A DNA stretch of 64,000 nt from NCBI RefSeq assembly GCF_001500025.1, contig NZ_LQIW01000001.1:495919-559918 (forward strand), read 5' to 3'. The translations under genes were made by a program, and so were the position numbers. The stretch comes from Mycobacterium sp. IS-1590. Its GTDB lineage: Bacteria; Actinomycetota; Actinomycetes; Mycobacteriales; Mycobacteriaceae. Below are positions 26,713 through 36,294 of this stretch, one piece after another (within the stretch, counting starts at the first letter, position 1; every line of letters begins with the position of its first letter). The notes beneath the pieces are model-generated. The model did not search any database. It saw nothing but the letters and a program-made list of their open reading frames with translations, and was not told where the DNA came from.

Positions 26713-28200
26713 ATGTCCACCCTCGGTGACCTGCTCGCCGAGCACACCGTGCTGCCCGGCAACGCTGTCGACCATCTGCATGCGGTGGTCGGCGAATGGC
26801 AGCTGCTGGCCGACCTGTCCTTCGCCGACTACCTGATGTGGGTGCGCCGCGACGACGGCGCCCTGGTCTGCGTGGCACAGGTGCGGCCGAACACTGCGCC
26901 CACGGTACTGCTGGCCGACGCGGTCAGCACGATGGCCGACGCCGACGCGATGCCGCTCGTCGACACTGCGTTCACGGCCGGTGAAATTGTTGTCGGAGAC
27001 GGTGCGGGGCAACAGGTTTCGCCGGGACTCAATGTGGAAGCCGTGCCGGTGCGGTACAAGGACGAGGTGGTGGCGGTGCTCACGCACCAGACCGCGTTGG
27101 CCTCACGGAAGGCCAGCCCGCTGGAGTCCGCCTACCTCGACTGCGCCAGTGACCTTCTGCACATGCTCTCCGAAGGCACCTTCCCGAACGTGGGAGACAT
27201 CGCGATGTCGCGCTCGAGCCCGCGCGTCGGCGACGGGTTCATCCGGCTCGACGAGGCCGGCGTGGTCACCTTCGCGAGCCCCAACGCGATCTCGGCGTAT
27301 CACCGAATGGGGTTGGCCGCCGAACTCGGCGGTCACAACCTGGTCACCGTCACGCGCCCGCTCATCGGTGACCCCTTCGAGGCGCAGGAACTGGCCAACC
27401 ACGTGCGCGACTCGCTGGCCGGCGGCTCGAGCATGCGGATGGAGGTCGATGCCGGGGGTGCGGCCGTGCTGATGCGCACCCTGCCGCTGGTGGTGCACGG
27501 CAAACCGGTGGGGGCGGCGGTACTGATCCGTGACGTCACAGAAGTCAAACGTCGCGACCGCGCCCTGCTGTCGAAGGACGCCACGATCCGCGAGATCCAC
27601 CACCGGGTCAAGAACAACCTGCAGACCGTCGCGGCTCTGCTGCGCCTGCAGGCCCGGCGCACCAACAACGACGAAGGCCGCGAGGCGCTGATGGAGTCGG
27701 TGCGACGGGTGTCCTCGATCGCGTTGGTCCACGATGCGCTGTCGATGTCGGTGGACGAGGAGGTCAACCTCGACGAGGTGGTGGACCGGATCCTGCCGAT
27801 GATGAATGATGTTGCCGCCGTTGACAGCCCGATCCGCATCCGCCGAGTCGGCGATCTCGGTGTGCTCGATGCCGACCGCGCCACCGCGCTGATCATGGTG
27901 ATCACCGAGCTGGTGCAAAACGCTATCGAGCACGCCTTCGACCCCGGTGTGCAAGAGGGCAGCGTCACCATCCGGGCCGAGCGATCGGCCAGGTGGTTGG
28001 ACGTCGTCGTCCACGACGACGGCCGGGGGCTACCCGACGGGTTCAGCCTGGAAAAGGCCGACCGGCTCGGTTTGCAGATCGTGCGGACGCTGGTGTCGGC
28101 CGAACTGGACGGATCGTTGGGCATGCGCGAGGGACCGACCGGCGGAACCGATGTGGTCCTGCGGGTGCCGCTGGGCCGGCAGCGGCGACTCGCGCAGTAG
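26713..28200 (+). CDS. pdtaS: Sensor histidine kinase PdtaS
   Basis: 495 residues, soluble (no membrane segment). An N-terminal GAF domain (about 1-150) and a PAS domain (about 165-280, containing VGDGFIRLDEAGVVTFASPNA) precede a HisKA_2-type dimerisation region with EIHHRVKNNLQTV; the phospho-acceptor is the His pair at 296/297. The HATPase domain has TELVQNAIEHAF (N box) and DDGRGLP (G1 box). PdtaS phosphorylates the ANTAR RNA-binding regulator PdtaR, encoded elsewhere, and responds to copper, nitric oxide and other signals. It ends at a shared terminator with convergent whiB1. Confidence 0.95.
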   Translation: MSTLGDLLAEHTVLPGNAVDHLHAVVGEWQLLADLSFADYLMWVRRDDGALVCVAQVRPNTAPTVLLADAVSTMADADAMPLVDTAFTAGEIVVGDGAGQQVSPGLNVEAVPVRYKDEVVAVLTHQTALASRKASPLESAYLDCASDLLHMLSEGTFPNVGDIAMSRSSPRVGDGFIRLDEAGVVTFASPNAISAYHRMGLAAELGGHNLVTVTRPLIGDPFEAQELANHVRDSLAGGSSMRMEVDAGGAAVLMRTLPLVVHGKPVGAAVLIRDVTEVKRRDRALLSKDATIREIHHRVKNNLQTVAALLRLQARRTNNDEGREALMESVRRVSSIALVHDALSMSVDEEVNLDEVVDRILPMMNDVAAVDSPIRIRRVGDLGVLDADRATALIMVITELVQNAIEHAFDPGVQEGSVTIRAERSARWLDVVVHDDGRGLPDGFSLEKADRLGLQIVRTLVSAELDGSLGMREGPTGGTDVVLRVPLGRQRRLAQ

Positions 28201-28266
28201 CAATCTTCGCAATTCGCAAATCGACTTTCGCGTCGCAAATCGGCCGTTTATGCATTTGCAGAAAGA

Positions 28267-28294
28267 TACGGCCCCGACGAAAGTCGGGGCCGTA
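28267..28294. terminator. Bidirectional terminator, pdtaS / whiB1
   Basis: Perfect 12-bp stem TACGGCCCCGAC (28267-28278) / GTCGGGGCCGTA (28283-28294) with a GAAA tetraloop, flanked by AAATGTTT on the right and by CTTTCTGCAAATGC (complement) on the left. It lies between the convergent stops at 28200 and 28316 and can serve both strands. Confidence 0.9.
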
Positions 28295-28315
28295 AATGTT
28301 TGGTTCGGGTAGTGC

Positions 28316-28570
28316 TCAGACTCCGCTGCGGGCCTTGGTGCGAGCATTGCGCCGCTTGAGTGCGCGACGCTCGTCCTCGCTCATCCCGCCCCAGACGCCG
28401 GCATCTTGACCGGACTCCAAAGCCCAGGTCAGGCACTCAGTGGTCACCGGGCAGCGGTTACAGACGAGCTTCGCGTCAGCGATCTGAGCGAGCGCCGGGC
28501 CGCTGTTTCCCACCGGGAAGAACAGTTCCGGATCCTCATCGCGACAGACCGCCTTGTGGCGCCAATCCAT
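28316..28570 (-). CDS. whiB1: WhiB1 [4Fe-4S] transcription factor
   Basis: 84 residues starting MDWRHKAVCRDEDPELFFP, with GAGGAG upstream. The four cluster cysteines are C9, C37, C40 and C46 (KLVCNRCPVTTEC), followed by the GVWGG turn and a basic C-terminal tail (RALKRRNARTKAR). WhiB1 is an essential nitric-oxide-sensitive protein that binds sigma-A region 4 with its cluster. The ATG was chosen over an upstream in-frame extension because it matches the family start. A CRP-type site lies about 150 bp upstream. Confidence 0.97.
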   Translation of the reverse strand: MDWRHKAVCRDEDPELFFPVGNSGPALAQIADAKLVCNRCPVTTECLTWALESGQDAGVWGGMSEDERRALKRRNARTKARSGV

Positions 28571-28721
28571 TAGATCAAACTCCTCGTCAGATACGTCACC
28601 TGTGCGCAGCACGGCGCACGGCATATTCTTCGGCTGTTTAACGCGTGCACATTGAGTGTTTCTGCAACGTTGCTTCGATGCTTTCACAGGCTGGACAGAT
28701 GTCAATACTCGCGAGTTAACA
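28571..28721 (-). promoter_or_regulatory. whiB1 promoter and leader
   Basis: About 150 bp without an ORF on the whiB1 strand. It holds the -35-like TTGACA (28705-28700), a poor -10 around 28684-28678 and a leader of about 100 nt ending in GAGGAG. The low-quality -10 fits a promoter needing activation by CRP. Confidence 0.4.
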
Positions 28722-28737
28722 AGTGCGCAATGTCACT
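28722..28737 (-). promoter_or_regulatory. CRP-type site upstream of whiB1
   Basis: Read on the minus strand, AGTGACATTGCGCACT. It closely resembles the site I recall for the cAMP receptor protein (Rv3676) at the M. tuberculosis whiB1 promoter, and matches the half-site spacing of the CRP palindrome. TTGACA is also present on the minus strand at 28705-28700. A start site near 28671 would put the CRP site at about -58, the known geometry. Confidence 0.7.
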
Positions 28738-28818
28738 AGCCCGGAGGCTTCGCACACCGCCCGCTCGTCTGTACTAGACTCGATCCAACTGCGCCCGAAA
28801 TTCTACGCCGCAGGTCTA

Positions 28819-29784
28819 TCAGCGCAGGTCAGAGGCCTCTAGAGGGGCAGGCGCCAACACCCCGAGCGCGTCGGGAACCGCGGTGAACATCATCGAATCA
28901 CGCAATCCGACGTAGTCGCCGTCGATCTGACAGGCCACGGGCGCCTCGCTGGTCACCTGCAGCCACGGCAGATCGTCGTCGCGGACCAGATGCTTGGCGT
29001 GGATTCGGGCCTTCTTGGACAGCATCCGCCGCACCAGCATCAGGTTCGCCCACACGTTCATGCTGGTCGTGGCGAAAACGCCCAGCCCCGTCTCGAACGT
29101 CGTCATGGGGTTGGTCCACACCGGTCGGGCGTTGGCATACGTCCACGGACTGGCGTTCGACACGAAGGCGAAGTGCACGCCTGCGACCGGTTCGCGGTCG
29201 GGCAGATGCAGCGTGAGCGACGGTTCGTTGCGGGTGCTTGCCAGCACCTCGCGGATGGCGACGCGCACGTAGCGGGATGCGGTCACCGCGCGGCCCTTGG
29301 CACGCTGCGCCTCGACTGCCGCCACGACGTCGCCGTCGACGCCCATCCCGGCGGTGAACACGCCCCAGCGTTCGCCACAGTCCATCAGCCCGATGCGCCG
29401 CCACGACTTGCGTCGGCGGTACTCCGAGAGCAGGTCGATCAGCTGATTGGTCGCCTCGATCGGGTCCGGGCTGATGCCGAGCGCCCGTGCGAAGACATTG
29501 GCCGACCCGCCGGGCACCACGCCGACGGCGGGCGCGGCGGCGCCGGGTCCACCGACCTCGAGAATGCCGTTGACCACCTCGTTCACCGTGCCGTCGCCGC
29601 CGTGCACGATCAGGACGTCGACGCCGTCGCGCGCCGCCTCCCGCGCGATCTCGATGGCATGTCCGCGGTGATCGGTGTGCGCGACGGTCAGTTTCACCCG
29701 GCTCTCCAGCGCATGGGCCAACAAATCACGGCCGGCCGGGGTCGTCGACGTCGCATTCGGGTTCACGATCAGCACGGCGCGCAC
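28819..29784 (-). CDS. Diacylglycerol/lipid kinase family protein (Rv3218 type)
   Basis: 321 residues from the GTG at 29784 (VRAVLIVNPNATST); an in-frame extension to 29817 was rejected. DAGK catalytic landmarks: NPNAT at the start, HGGDGTVNEVVNG (about residues 62-74, nucleotide-binding loop) and GVVPGGSANVFARALG (about 87-102). The C-terminal lobe includes QIDGDYVG. The family phosphorylates lipids such as diacylglycerol, sphingosine or other polyprenol/lipid alcohols. The substrate here is unproven. It is divergent from the small membrane protein at 29836. Confidence 0.9.
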   Translation of the reverse strand: MRAVLIVNPNATSTTPAGRDLLAHALESRVKLTVAHTDHRGHAIEIAREAARDGVDVLIVHGGDGTVNEVVNGILEVGGPGAAAPAVGVVPGGSANVFARALGISPDPIEATNQLIDLLSEYRRRKSWRRIGLMDCGERWGVFTAGMGVDGDVVAAVEAQRAKGRAVTASRYVRVAIREVLASTRNEPSLTLHLPDREPVAGVHFAFVSNASPWTYANARPVWTNPMTTFETGLGVFATTSMNVWANLMLVRRMLSKKARIHAKHLVRDDDLPWLQVTSEAPVACQIDGDYVGLRDSMMFTAVPDALGVLAPAPLEASDLR

Positions 29785-29835
29785 GGGGTCCGAGCCTACT
29801 GAACGGGTTCTGCGCACCCCTCTACGCTCGAGGGC

Positions 29836-30264
29836 GTGATCGTTCCATCTCCGACGACGGTGCGTCAGGCCGCTGTCCTCGTCGCCCTCGAGGGTGCGGC
29901 CGCCGTGGTCGCGGCGCTGGTCTACGTGGTGAGCGGGTTCGGCCGGGCCGAGGAGTCCGGGCTCAACAAATACGGCACCGCGCTGTGGTTCGCGATCATG
30001 GGCGCTGGTGTGCTGGCCGCGGCGTGGGCGTTGTGGACGGGCAGGCGGTGGGGGCGCGGCATCGCCGTGTTCGCCCAGTTGCTGCTCCTACCGGTCGTCT
30101 ACTACATGGGGGTGGGTTCGCACCAGTGGTGGTACGCCGCGCCGATCGGCGTGGTGGCGGTGTCGACGCTGGTATTGCTGTTCAGTCCCTCGACCCTGGA
30201 ATGGGTGGGGTCTCACGGCGACTCTGCGGCCAGCGCCGACAGTTCGGGGCCCGACACGCGATAG
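29836..30264 (+). CDS. Integral membrane protein (Rv3217c type)
   Basis: 142 residues from a GTG, with four predicted membrane segments: AAVLVALEGAAAVVAALVYVV, ALWFAIMGAGVLAAAWALW, GIAVFAQLLLLPVVYYMGV and YAAPIGVVAVSTLVLLF. No catalytic motif. The C-terminal tail is Ser/Asp-rich. Its last 52 bp overlap the 3' end of the convergent acetyltransferase gene, an unusually deep overlap for this window. The function is unknown. Confidence 0.8.
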   Translation: MIVPSPTTVRQAAVLVALEGAAAVVAALVYVVSGFGRAEESGLNKYGTALWFAIMGAGVLAAAWALWTGRRWGRGIAVFAQLLLLPVVYYMGVGSHQWWYAAPIGVVAVSTLVLLFSPSTLEWVGSHGDSAASADSSGPDTR

Positions 30265-30698
30265 GTGATCCAGTCGCTCTGTTGTCTGCCACCGACGGCG
30301 TCGTAGAGCGCGATCGCGTTGACATTCCAGTCCAGGACAGCCCACGACAGTCGGGTGTAACCGAGCGTCGAACACTCGCGGGCCAAGGTGGCCAACAACT
30401 TTCGAGCCAGCCCACGTCTGCGAAACTGCGGGCGCACGTACAGGTCTTCGAGGTAGATCCCGCCGACACCGTCCCACGTAGAGAAGTTGATGAACCACAG
30501 CGCGCAGGCGGCGACCTGCCCGTCGACCTCGACGATATGGCCGAAAACGACGGCCGGCTCGGCGAAAAGCGCCTGGCGCATCTGGTCTTCGGTGACCGTG
30601 CACTCGTGCGCGGCATGTTCGAACTCCGCGAGTTCGTGGACCATCGCGGTCAGTTCGCGTTCGTCGCCCGGGCGCACCCTGCGGATCAGCTCGGTCAC
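30213..30698 (-). CDS. GNAT family N-acetyltransferase (Rv3216 type)
   Basis: 161 residues from a GTG overlapping the entC stop (GTGA). The GNAT core shows VEVDGQVAACALWFINFS, the motif A region LEDLYVRPQFRRRGLARKLL (acetyl-CoA pyrophosphate loop RRRGLA) and the motif B tyrosine ALYDAVGG. It resembles the diamine/spermidine N-acetyltransferase branch (WFINFSTWDGVGGIYLEDLYV). The substrate is not determined. It is third in the gpm2-entC-GNAT operon, all joined by overlapping stops. Confidence 0.9.
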   Translation of the reverse strand: MTELIRRVRPGDERELTAMVHELAEFEHAAHECTVTEDQMRQALFAEPAVVFGHIVEVDGQVAACALWFINFSTWDGVGGIYLEDLYVRPQFRRRGLARKLLATLARECSTLGYTRLSWAVLDWNVNAIALYDAVGGRQQSDWITYRVSGPELSALAAESP

Positions 30699-31789
30699 GT
30701 CGCGGCACCCAGGGCGGTGAGGATCGTGGTGAATTTCGTTGTGGTTTCCCGGAGTTCGTCGTCCGGATCCGATTCGGCGACGATGCCGCCACCCGAATAC
30801 GCCTCGGCGGTTCGGCGATCCGCCGACAGCTGAGCACAGCGGATCGAGACCACCCATCGGCCGTCGCCGCGTTGGTCGCACCAGCCGACGGCGCCGGCAT
30901 AGAAGCCGCGGTCGCCTTCGAGTTCGGCGATCAGATCGGCCGCGTCGGCGGTGGGCACCCCGCCGACGGCGGGTGTCGGGTGCAGTGCGATGGCTAAATC
31001 CAGTGCGGTGGTTGATCTTTCGCGGAGCGTGCCGGTGATCCGGGTGGCCAGGTGCCACACCGAGTCGGTTTTGCGAAGCGCCGGTTCGGCTGCCACCTGG
31101 AGGTCGGCGCACAGCGGTTCGAGTGCGTCGCGAATCGTGTCGACGACGAACTGGTGCTCGCGGAGGTTCTTCGCCGACGCGGCCAGCGCGGCGCCGTTCG
31201 CCTCGTCGGTGGCGGGATCGGGGGAGCGGGGCGCCGAGCCCGCGAAGGGTGCGCACACCACCTGCTCGCCGCGTCGGGCCACCAGCAGCTCCGGGCTCGC
31301 GCCCACCAGTACGCTCCCCGAGTAACCACCGCCCGCGGCGGTCAGGTCCGCGAGGTACCCGTTGGCCGCCGGATCGGCGCTGACGAGCCGGTGCAGGACG
31401 GTGCGCGCGTCCAGCGGTCCGTCGGCGGCCAGCCGAAGGGCTCGGGCGAGCACCACCTTGTGCAGTCCGCTCGACGGGCTGTTGAGCCGGTCGAGGGCGG
31501 TGGCGACCCGCGCGCGGTGCTCTTCGGGATCCGGTAGCGCCTCGGTGATCTGGACGCCGGGCATCTGACGCAGCGGCCAGTCCGGCAGCGCGTCGAGGAA
31601 CTGGATGCTCTGCGGGCGGATCAGCGCCGCCGGTTTGGTCATGTCGAAAGGCAACGCCCCCACGATGATCGGGGCGCTGTGCGATGCCAGCGCGGCTCGG
31701 GCGTCGGCGATCTTCGGGAACGCGGTGTGCACTCCCTCCGCGACGACGGCGCCGCGGGAGGCCAGGACGAAGGAGGGTTCGCGAGTCAC
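30695..31789 (-). CDS. entC: Isochorismate synthase
   Basis: 364 residues from a GTG overlapping the upstream gpm2 stop. A chorismate-binding domain occupies the C-terminal two-thirds: KVVLARAL, GASPELLVARRGEQVVCAPFAGSAPRS, KNLREHQFVVDTI, the block LHPTPAVGGVP and GGGIVAESDP with the metal-binding glutamates. It converts chorismate to isochorismate for menaquinone or salicylate-type siderophore precursors. EntC-type and MenF-type enzymes are difficult to separate by eye; the mycobacterial locus is named entC. Confidence 0.93.
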   Translation of the reverse strand: MTREPSFVLASRGAVVAEGVHTAFPKIADARAALASHSAPIIVGALPFDMTKPAALIRPQSIQFLDALPDWPLRQMPGVQITEALPDPEEHRARVATALDRLNSPSSGLHKVVLARALRLAADGPLDARTVLHRLVSADPAANGYLADLTAAGGGYSGSVLVGASPELLVARRGEQVVCAPFAGSAPRSPDPATDEANGAALAASAKNLREHQFVVDTIRDALEPLCADLQVAAEPALRKTDSVWHLATRITGTLRERSTTALDLAIALHPTPAVGGVPTADAADLIAELEGDRGFYAGAVGWCDQRGDGRWVVSIRCAQLSADRRTAEAYSGGGIVAESDPDDELRETTTKFTTILTALGAAT

Positions 31790-32442
31790 CGTGGTTTACA
31801 CGGATCCTGGTGGCCGGTCAGTCCCTGCGCGATGATCTGACGCATCGCGTGCTCGAAGCCGAGGACGGCCAGGGACGCGGGCGCCATCGCGAACCGGATC
31901 CCGCTGGACACCGGCAGTTCGACCCACCGCGCGATCATCGAGCGGGAGAAGTGCGCGTGACCTACGAACACGACGTCACGCGATTGCATGTGGTGCAGCG
32001 CCAGGTCGAGCGCGGCGTCGGCGCGCTGTGTGACCGCCTCCACGCTCTCGCCGCCATCGGCGCCGTGCGTCCAAATCAGCCAGTCGGGGACGGTCTCGCG
32101 GATCTGGGGCGTCGTCAGCCCTTCGTAGCGGCCGTAGTCCCATTCCTTCAGCAGCGGCGACACCTCGCGGTGGGTCAAACCGGCCAGCTCTGCGGTCTGC
32201 ACCGCACGCCGCAACGGGCTGCAGAGGACCAGCGGGTCATCCAGTTCGAGTTCGGCCAGCGCTTCGGCGGCCAGCTTGGCGCGTTCCTCGCCGGTCGCGG
32301 TCAGCTCCAGGTCGGTGTGGCTGGTGTGCCGACCGTTCTTCGACCACTCCGTCTCGCCGTGACGAAGCAGGATGAGGCGGTGCTCCAATAGGGCCACGCT
32401 CACCGATTCTGCCGCACGCTCGCTCACGGTGTCCGTCGCCAT
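31786..32442 (-). CDS. gpm2: Histidine phosphatase superfamily acid phosphatase (Rv3214/Gpm2 type)
   Basis: 218 residues from the ATG at 32442 (a GTG at 32427 is the alternative). The phosphoglycerate-mutase-like motif LLRHGETEWS near residue 22 carries the phospho-acceptor His, and GHAHFSR supplies the second catalytic His. LCSPLRRAVQTAELAGL and EWDYGRYEGLTTPQIRE are typical of the branch. Although often annotated as a phosphoglycerate mutase, the M. tuberculosis homologue was shown to be a broad acid phosphatase. Its start codon lies only 6-15 bp from the divergent ParA gene. Confidence 0.9.
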   Translation of the reverse strand: MATDTVSERAAESVSVALLEHRLILLRHGETEWSKNGRHTSHTDLELTATGEERAKLAAEALAELELDDPLVLCSPLRRAVQTAELAGLTHREVSPLLKEWDYGRYEGLTTPQIRETVPDWLIWTHGADGGESVEAVTQRADAALDLALHHMQSRDVVFVGHAHFSRSMIARWVELPVSSGIRFAMAPASLAVLGFEHAMRQIIAQGLTGHQDPCKPR

Positions 32443-32457
32443 GCAACGATGGGCATC

Positions 32458-33282
32458 GTGACGCGAGTACTTGCGGTCGCCAATCAAAAGGGTGGGGTAG
32501 CCAAGACGACGACGGTGGCGTCGTTGGGTGCGGCGATTCAGGAGACGGGTAAGCGGGTCCTGCTCGTGGACCTCGACCCGCAGGGGTCGCTGACGTTCTC
32601 CCTGGGTCACGACCCGGACAAGCTGGCAGTGTCGATCCACGAGGTGCTGCTCGGCGAAGTCGAGCCCGATGTCGCGCTGCTGGAGACGCCCGAGGGAATG
32701 ACACTGCTGCCGGCCAACATCGACCTGGCGGGCGCCGAGGCCATGCTGTTGATGCGCGCCGGGCGGGAGTATGCGCTCAAGAGAGCGCTGGCCAAGCTCG
32801 GCGTGGGGGCCGCGGCGTCGTCGTCGGGCAGGGCCGATTACGACGTGGTGATCGTGGACTGTCCGCCGTCGCTCGGCGTGCTGACGCTCAACGGCTTGAC
32901 CGCCGCCGACGAGGTGATCGTGCCGCTGCAGTGCGAGACGTTGGCGCACCGCGGCGTCGGGCAGTTCCTGCGCACCATCGCCGACGTCCAGGCGATCACG
33001 AACCCCGACCTCAAACTGCTGGGCGCGTTGCCGACGCTGTACGACTCGCGCACGACCCACAGCCGCGACGTGCTGCTCGACGTCGCCGACCGCTACGACC
33101 TGGCGGTGCTGGCTCCGCCGATCCCACGCACCGTGCGGTTCGCCGAAGCCAGCGCCTCTGGCGCGTCGGTGCTGGCCAGCCGCAAGAACAAGGGTGCGGG
33201 CGCCTACCGCGAGCTGGCCACGGCGCTGCTCAAACACTGGAAGAACGGCAAGCCGATGCCGACGTTCGCCCCCGAAATCTAG
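32458..33282 (+). CDS. ParA/Soj family ATPase
   Basis: 274 residues from the GTG at 32458 (TRVLAVANQKGGVAKTTT); an ATG three codons upstream (32449) is equally possible. The deviant Walker A motif is KGGVAKTTT, Walker A' is VLLVDLDPQGSLT and Walker B is DVVIVDCPPSLG. It is a chromosomal ParA-like ATPase of the Rv3213c type, with no ParB gene alongside, so it is an orphan that may position cargo other than the origin. The gap to divergent gpm2 is nearly nil, so promoters overlap coding sequence or messages are leaderless. Confidence 0.92.
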   Translation: MTRVLAVANQKGGVAKTTTVASLGAAIQETGKRVLLVDLDPQGSLTFSLGHDPDKLAVSIHEVLLGEVEPDVALLETPEGMTLLPANIDLAGAEAMLLMRAGREYALKRALAKLGVGAAASSSGRADYDVVIVDCPPSLGVLTLNGLTAADEVIVPLQCETLAHRGVGQFLRTIADVQAITNPDLKLLGALPTLYDSRTTHSRDVLLDVADRYDLAVLAPPIPRTVRFAEASASGASVLASRKNKGAGAYRELATALLKHWKNGKPMPTFAPEI

Positions 33283-33318
33283 CGATTTCGGTGTCCGAAC
33301 AGTCGGTGAGCGACTGTT
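33272..33318. terminator. Two adjacent hairpins between convergent genes
   Basis: CCGAAATC (33272-33279) / GATTTCGG (33284-33291) with loop TAGC spans the ParA stop codon. AACAGTCG (33298-33305) / CGACTGTT (33311-33318) follows with loop GTGAG and ends in TTTGAG. Both stems are perfect 8-mers in the convergent gap with the gene at 33344, and can act on both strands. Confidence 0.7.
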
Positions 33319-33343
33319 TGAGCACCCAAATCACGGCTCAGGC

Positions 33344-34555
33344 TCAGCCGAGCGCCACCACCTCGTCGCCGCGCTGCTCGAGCACCATCGAGCCGGCCAC
33401 CGCGGGCACCACCGGCGCCGCGCTCGGCGGTCGGGTCAGCGGGATGTGGCGTTCGCCCCGCCCGGTCGCGGGGTCGAACACGTCGTAGCCGTCCGTGACC
33501 GGGACCAGCAGCCGCCCCGCCATGATCGTGCCCGGCCCGAGCGGCTTGTTGCGGCCCTCGGGCGTGACGGTGTAGCGGTAGTCGAATCCGTTGGCGGAGA
33601 ACACCATTACGCTGTCGCCGGTCCACCAGGTGATCAGGTCGCCAGCCCGCGACATGGTGGCCTGCGGCGACGGCAGGCCCGCGACGCCGGTATTTGCGAT
33701 CGTCGCGCCCGTCTCGTCGACGATGTTGACCACAGGTTTGGGCGTGGGCACGTAGACCGCGGTCATCGTGTCGACGACAGCCACCACCCGCGCACCCGAA
33801 TCGGGCGCGACGCCATCTTGCGGCACATACCGCAACTCCGGGGTGTCCTCCTCGTCGGAGGGCCGCAACAGCGTCAGCCGCAGATCGGGCTGGCGCGGGC
33901 AGGCCTCGAGCACCGACACCGCGCTCGAACTCGCCTGCGCGGACACCAACCGGCACAGCGGCTGCGAGGGGACATCCGGCTTGATGCGGGCGTCCAGGGC
34001 GCCGTAGCTGAGCATCCGGACCATGTCGGAACGCCACAACTCCAACCGGTTCTCACCGGCCGAGAGCACCGCGGTGCCGTCCGACGACAGGTTCAACGAG
34101 GGGTCGGCGTAGGACGAGCGCGCCGGACCGCGCATCCCGGTCTTGGCGTCGATGGTGCTGACCTGACCGCAGCCGCGGGTGTCGGGGTAGACGGCGACCG
34201 CGTACTGGTAGACGTAGCTGACCCCGCACAGGTCGAGGTCACGCTCATAACTCCACAACGGGGTGCCCGTCGCGGGGTCGCGACCCTCCACGGTACGGCC
34301 GTTGCCGGTCACCACGGCACCGCCGACGACCAGCGGGATCGTGGTGGCTCCGCTGGGCGCGCTCCACACCTGCCGTAGCGACTGCGGAACCGCCTTGGCG
34401 GGCGTCAGGGCCGGAACGGGGTCGGCCGCGGGCCTGCTGATCGTCGCCCGGGCGTCGCTGGTCCACCACACCAACCCCGCCGTCACCGCGACAACGACGC
34501 CGATCGCCAACGCCACCATCACATCGGTGCGGGTGCGGCGTTCGGGCTTGACCAT
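33344..34555 (-). CDS. Membrane-anchored PQQ/beta-propeller-like protein (Rv3212 type)
   Basis: 403 residues. A short cytoplasmic N-terminus is followed by one membrane segment (VMVALAIGVVVAVTAGLVWW), and the rest is extracytoplasmic. Repeated blade-like motifs such as GRDPATGTPLWSYE and GYDVFDPATGRGERHIP resemble PQQ/BamB propeller repeats, although no PQQ ligand is implied. Four cysteines in two pairs (LDLCGVS/TRGCGQ and PLCRLV/EACPRQ) could form disulfides. It is 18 bp downstream of rhlE on the same strand, the usual mycobacterial arrangement. The function is unknown. Confidence 0.75.
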   Translation of the reverse strand: MVKPERRTRTDVMVALAIGVVVAVTAGLVWWTSDARATISRPAADPVPALTPAKAVPQSLRQVWSAPSGATTIPLVVGGAVVTGNGRTVEGRDPATGTPLWSYERDLDLCGVSYVYQYAVAVYPDTRGCGQVSTIDAKTGMRGPARSSYADPSLNLSSDGTAVLSAGENRLELWRSDMVRMLSYGALDARIKPDVPSQPLCRLVSAQASSSAVSVLEACPRQPDLRLTLLRPSDEEDTPELRYVPQDGVAPDSGARVVAVVDTMTAVYVPTPKPVVNIVDETGATIANTGVAGLPSPQATMSRAGDLITWWTGDSVMVFSANGFDYRYTVTPEGRNKPLGPGTIMAGRLLVPVTDGYDVFDPATGRGERHIPLTRPPSAAPVVPAVAGSMVLEQRGDEVVALG

Positions 34556-34573
34556 CGCGTGGAAAGGCGCGGG

Positions 34574-36040
<1,467 letters not shown>

Positions 36041-36294
36041 ACGCGAAAACGAGGCCTTTCAATTGTCGTCCTCATGGCTTCCACGCGCGCACGAGTTCGA
36101 CGAAAGATGGCCTGTGAAGACCAAGGCCCTGCACTGAGGTAGGCGGACCGACTGCGTGCACGCACATTTCTTTGGGTCGCGGCGGGCTCTGCGAATGCTT
36201 TGCAGGAGCCTTGAAACTGCCACCGCCCGGACCCATCATACCTGGCGGTGCTCGCCCGACGAGCCACCCGCAGTCGGCGTTTATTGTTGGGCCC
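36041..36294. promoter_or_regulatory. Divergent region rhlE / ferritin-like gene
   Basis: 254 bp without a supported gene. On the minus strand TATGAT (36240-36235) is a good -10, implying a long rhlE leader as is usual for cold-inducible helicases. On the plus strand TATTGT (36282-36287) lies 7 bp before the ATG at 36295, predicting a leaderless message. Frames open across the region read as shadows. Confidence 0.5.

Noticed and set aside
28741..28800. TAGACT -10-like hexamer suggesting a small RNA antisense to the lipid kinase gene
   Set aside because: No convincing -35 element, terminator or structured transcript could be placed, so it is not reported as a gene.
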